Source: Gp7-AA10 sp035636095 (lineage in GTDB: Bacteria > Acidobacteriota > Thermoanaerobaculia > Gp7-AA8). Taken from it: a stretch of 50,748 nt of DNA. This document shows, piece by piece, positions 48,407 to 50,748 of this stretch. The notes below the pieces were generated by a model. The model was not told the origin of the DNA. It saw nothing but the letters and a program-made list of their open reading frames with translations, and ran no database searches. The position numbers were made by a program, and so were the translations under genes. Numbering within the stretch: position 1 is the stretch's first letter; each line of letters begins with the position of its first letter. The stretch covers positions 1 through 50,748 of the forward strand of contig DASPZU010000083.1 in NCBI GenBank assembly GCA_035636095.1, given 5' to 3'.

Positions 48407-50748
48407 GGTGATCGCCGATGCCGAGAAGCTCGTTGCCAAAGGCAAGATCGAGCCGGCCATCAAAGAGTACGAGCGGCTTCTCGACGACAATCCCAACGAT
48501 GTCAACACGCTGAATCGCATCGGCGATCTGTGGGTGCGCATCAACCGCACCGACGAAGCAGTCAAGACCTTCGCCAAGATCGCCGATCACTACGGCAAGG
48601 ACGGCTTCTTCCTCAAAGCCATCGCGATCTACAAAAAGATCAACAAGCTCGATCCCTCCAAGCTCGACGTCTACGCCAAGCTCGCCGATCTCTACGCCAA
48701 GCAGGGCCTGGCCATGGAGGCCAAGAGTCAGTACCAGGTTCTCGCCGACTACTACATCAAGCACGGAGATCCCGGCAATGCGCTGATGATCTACCGCAAG
48801 ATCTCCGAGCTCGACCCGAATGCCATCAACGTTCACGTCAAGCTCGCCGATCTCCATTCGCAGGCCGGCCAGACCGCCGAAGCGCTGAAAGAGTACGACC
48901 GCGTGGGCCGCATGCTGCTGAAGCGCGGCATGCTCGACGAAGCCGTGCAAGTCTTCAAGAAAGCGCTGAAGATCGACGCGAAGAATGTCGATCTCGTGGA
49001 ATCGCTGGTGGTGGCGCTGATCGAAGCGAAGGACTTCAACAGCGCACAGTCGATCGTCGAGACGGCTCTCGAAACCAACAAGAACAGTCCGAAGCTGCTC
49101 GCGATGTGGTCGCGGATCCTGATTGGGAAGGGCGATCTGGCGTCGGCGAAGAGCTCACTCGAGCGTGCGCTGGCAGCCGATCCCAACGAACCGGCGACTC
49201 GCGAGGCGCTGGCCGACCTCTATCTCAAGCAGAACAATCTCGACAAAGCGCTCGAGATGATCGCGTTCATCGTCGACAAGGCCATCGGGCGCGGCGAGCG
49301 CAATGCGGCGGTCGAGGCGCTGAACCGCATTCTCAAAGTCGACGCCGGGCACGTTCCGACTCTCGAGCGCCTTGTGGCGACCTACACACGGCTGAACGAA
49401 GAGACGAACATTCTCGCCTCGATGAACAGCCTGGCCGAGGCCCACATCGCGAAGAGTCAGTACGACAAAGCGTCGGTCGTGCTCGAGAAGTTGATCCAGC
49501 GCGAGCCGCAGAACGCGCAGCACCGCAACAAACTGCAGTTCGTGAAGTCGAAGACCGGAGGCGGACGTGGCGTCGAGAGTGCACCGCCACGCCGCGAAGC
49601 ACCCGCACCGCCGCCGCGTCGCGAGGCGCCATCGCCTCCGCCGATCATGGAAATCGAAGAGCCCGTGCCGACGATGGAGAGCCTCGAAGAAGAGGCGCCG
49701 TCGATTTCGCTCGACGATCTCAATGCCTCTCCTTCCATGGATCTCGATCTCGGCGGCTTTACAACGGCGCCCGGCCCGCCGCTGGCGATGGAGTCGGCAG
49801 AACCCGAGGTTTCTGTGTCGGAGGAGGGCGGTGACGATCTCGACTTCATCACCGAGCATCTGACCGAAGCCGAAGTCTTCGCGAAATACGGTCTGGCCGA
49901 AAAGGCAACCGAACATCTGCGCGCGGTCATCGATCGTTCCCCCAAGCATCTGGCCGCGCACGACAAGCTTTTCCGAATCCTGCTCGACGAGGGCGACACG
50001 GAGGCTGCCAGATCGGCGGCCAATCAATACGTCGCGCTTCTGCAGGAAAGGGGCGACGCCGAGACGATCGACGTCGTGAAGCATGAGTTCTCGCTCCGCG
50101 GCCACTCGTTGGGCACGGCGGGTGCTGCCAAGCGTGCCCTGGCAGCCGAGCGCCCCGCTGCCGCTCCGCCGCCACCAAAGCCGGCTGCCGAAGAAGAGCT
50201 CAGCCTCGAAGTCGAGCCGAGCGTCGATCTCGAGATTGAAGCGGCTGCCCCTGAACCGGCAGAAGAAACAGTCATCACGTTCGATAGCGGTCCGGACCTT
50301 TCGCTCGGCGAAGAACCGGCGGCCGAGGAGCAACCGTTCTTCGGGGTCGAGGCGGTCGCGTCACCGGAGCCCGAGCCGGAAGCGCAAATCGAGTTCGAAG
50401 AGGAAACGCTCAAGCCCGAGGATCTGGGTGGGCTCGATCAACTGATCGGAGGCGGCAAGCTCAAGGAAGCGCGGGCGAAGTTCGACGAGCTCGATGCGCG
50501 TTTCCCGGGCAACGGCGATCTTGCGAAGCGCAAGAAGCGTCTCGATACGGCCATCGCGGCAGCCGAAGCGATTGCCGCGGCCGCCAAAGCGAAGGCTGCA
50601 CCGCCACCAAAGGCCGCCCCGCCCAAGGCCGCGCCACCGCCCCCACCTCCCAAGCCGGCCCCCAAACCGCCTGCGCTTTCGCGGACCGAAATCGAAAGCG
50701 AACTGTTGTCCGCACTTCCCGACGAGGACGAGTTCCCCGCCGCCCCAC
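48387..50748 (+). CDS. Large TPR protein with acidic/Pro-rich linkers (3' end outside window)
   Basis: The frame from ATG 48387 stays open to the window end: at least 787 residues. It starts inside the last codons of rnhB. Residues about 1-395 are consecutive TPR motifs with regular Ala/Leu/Tyr positions (AIKEYERLLDDNPND, AIYKKINKLDPS, ALMIYRKISELDPN). An Ala/Pro/Glu-rich linker (about 395-480) is followed by more TPR helices (AEVFAKYGLAEKATEHLRAVI), another acidic linker (about 590-675) and a third helical and Pro-rich part. Such proteins are scaffolds; resemblance to gliding or pilus-associated TPR proteins of delta-proteobacteria is possible but unproven. Confidence 0.88.
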   Translation, partial: MAIKRDKVIADAEKLVAKGKIEPAIKEYERLLDDNPNDVNTLNRIGDLWVRINRTDEAVKTFAKIADHYGKDGFFLKAIAIYKKINKLDPSKLDVYAKLADLYAKQGLAMEAKSQYQVLADYYIKHGDPGNALMIYRKISELDPNAINVHVKLADLHSQAGQTAEALKEYDRVGRMLLKRGMLDEAVQVFKKALKIDAKNVDLVESLVVALIEAKDFNSAQSIVETALETNKNSPKLLAMWSRILIGKGDLASAKSSLERALAADPNEPATREALADLYLKQNNLDKALEMIAFIVDKAIGRGERNAAVEALNRILKVDAGHVPTLERLVATYTRLNEETNILASMNSLAEAHIAKSQYDKASVVLEKLIQREPQNAQHRNKLQFVKSKTGGGRGVESAPPRREAPAPPPRREAPSPPPIMEIEEPVPTMESLEEEAPSISLDDLNASPSMDLDLGGFTTAPGPPLAMESAEPEVSVSEEGGDDLDFITEHLTEAEVFAKYGLAEKATEHLRAVIDRSPKHLAAHDKLFRILLDEGDTEAARSAANQYVALLQERGDAETIDVVKHEFSLRGHSLGTAGAAKRALAAERPAAAPPPPKPAAEEELSLEVEPSVDLEIEAAAPEPAEETVITFDSGPDLSLGEEPAAEEQPFFGVEAVASPEPEPEAQIEFEEETLKPEDLGGLDQLIGGGKLKEARAKFDELDARFPGNGDLAKRKKRLDTAIAAAEAIAAAAKAKAAPPPKAAPPKAAPPPPPPKPAPKPPALSRTEIESELLSALPDEDEFPAAP

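Noticed and set aside
48530..49834. 434-codon plus-strand frame inside the last gene
   Set aside because: Arg/Ser-rich out-of-frame reading of the TPR gene that starts at 48387; TPR periodicity is only in the other frame.
49155..50333. 392-codon minus-strand frame near the window end
   Set aside because: Antisense to the same TPR gene and lacks any recognisable domain.

Overview
GC-rich, gene-dense bacterial chromosome with no rRNA, tRNA, CRISPR array or intact transposase that I can see, and no gene-free stretch longer than about 225 bases. The gene set suggests a Gram-negative, aerobic or facultative, non-photosynthetic bacterium. Evidence includes a fused transaldolase/phosphoglucose isomerase, DUF4388 and DUF1844 proteins, several TPR and cyclic-nucleotide-domain proteins, a haem-c plus copper monooxygenase, and an RND/MMPL exporter. 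This combination fits Acidobacteriota best. That placement is an inference from gene content, not from a marker-gene tree.

Layout. 1-2908: gamma-glutamyltranspeptidase, ribose-5-phosphate isomerase and an unknown protein, all overlapping. 2880-11504: lipoprotein, MMPL exporter, BioY, Lon, flippase-like membrane protein, histone-deacetylase-family amidohydrolase, Coa1-like protein. 11493-15122: glycosyltransferase, LCAT-like acyltransferase, dienelactone hydrolase, DUF1844 protein. 15123-21815: TPR/zinc-ribbon membrane protein, DUF4388 protein, lipid kinase, HtrA protease, a 223-bp non-autonomous element (MITE-like), SprT-like protease and two small membrane proteins. 21870-27118: LolD/MacB-type ABC exporter, then a TetR regulator with an operator palindrome and an ABC1 (UbiB-type) kinase. 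27126-36554: copper/haem monooxygenase, AttH-like lipocalin protein, TPR plus double cNMP-binding protein, PAP2 phosphatase, BrkB-wHTH fusion, DUF4112 protein, cardiolipin synthase and two unknowns. 36558-40872: 6-phosphogluconate dehydrogenase and Tal-Pgi. 40952-44059: TPR protein, DedA/TVP38 protein, wHTH-FHA protein, JAMM peptidase, ferredoxin-MBL protein. 44120-48406: the conserved ffh-rpsP-khpA-rimM-trmD-rplS-rnhB translation/secretion cluster. 48387-end: a large TPR protein running off the window.

How the genes fit together. rpiA, gnd and tal-pgi cover most of the pentose phosphate pathway and its link to glycolysis. Many others serve the cell envelope: MMPL exporter, ABC exporter, flippase, PAP2, cardiolipin synthase, lipid kinase, HtrA and DedA. 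The ffh-to-rnhB block is standard core machinery.

Most notable structure. Short tandem heptamer repeats occur at four places. Each place has its own unit but a related design, and three of the four lie in 52-60-bp gaps between divergent start codons. The fourth is a 70-bp inverted array of ten units inside the trmD reading frame. A related 9-bp-period array sits downstream of ffh between 11-bp direct repeats. Two inverted-repeat elements (20505-20727 and 38001-38102) supply the stop codon of a neighbouring gene. Nine of ten convergent gene pairs overlap or abut; the exception holds the 223-bp element.
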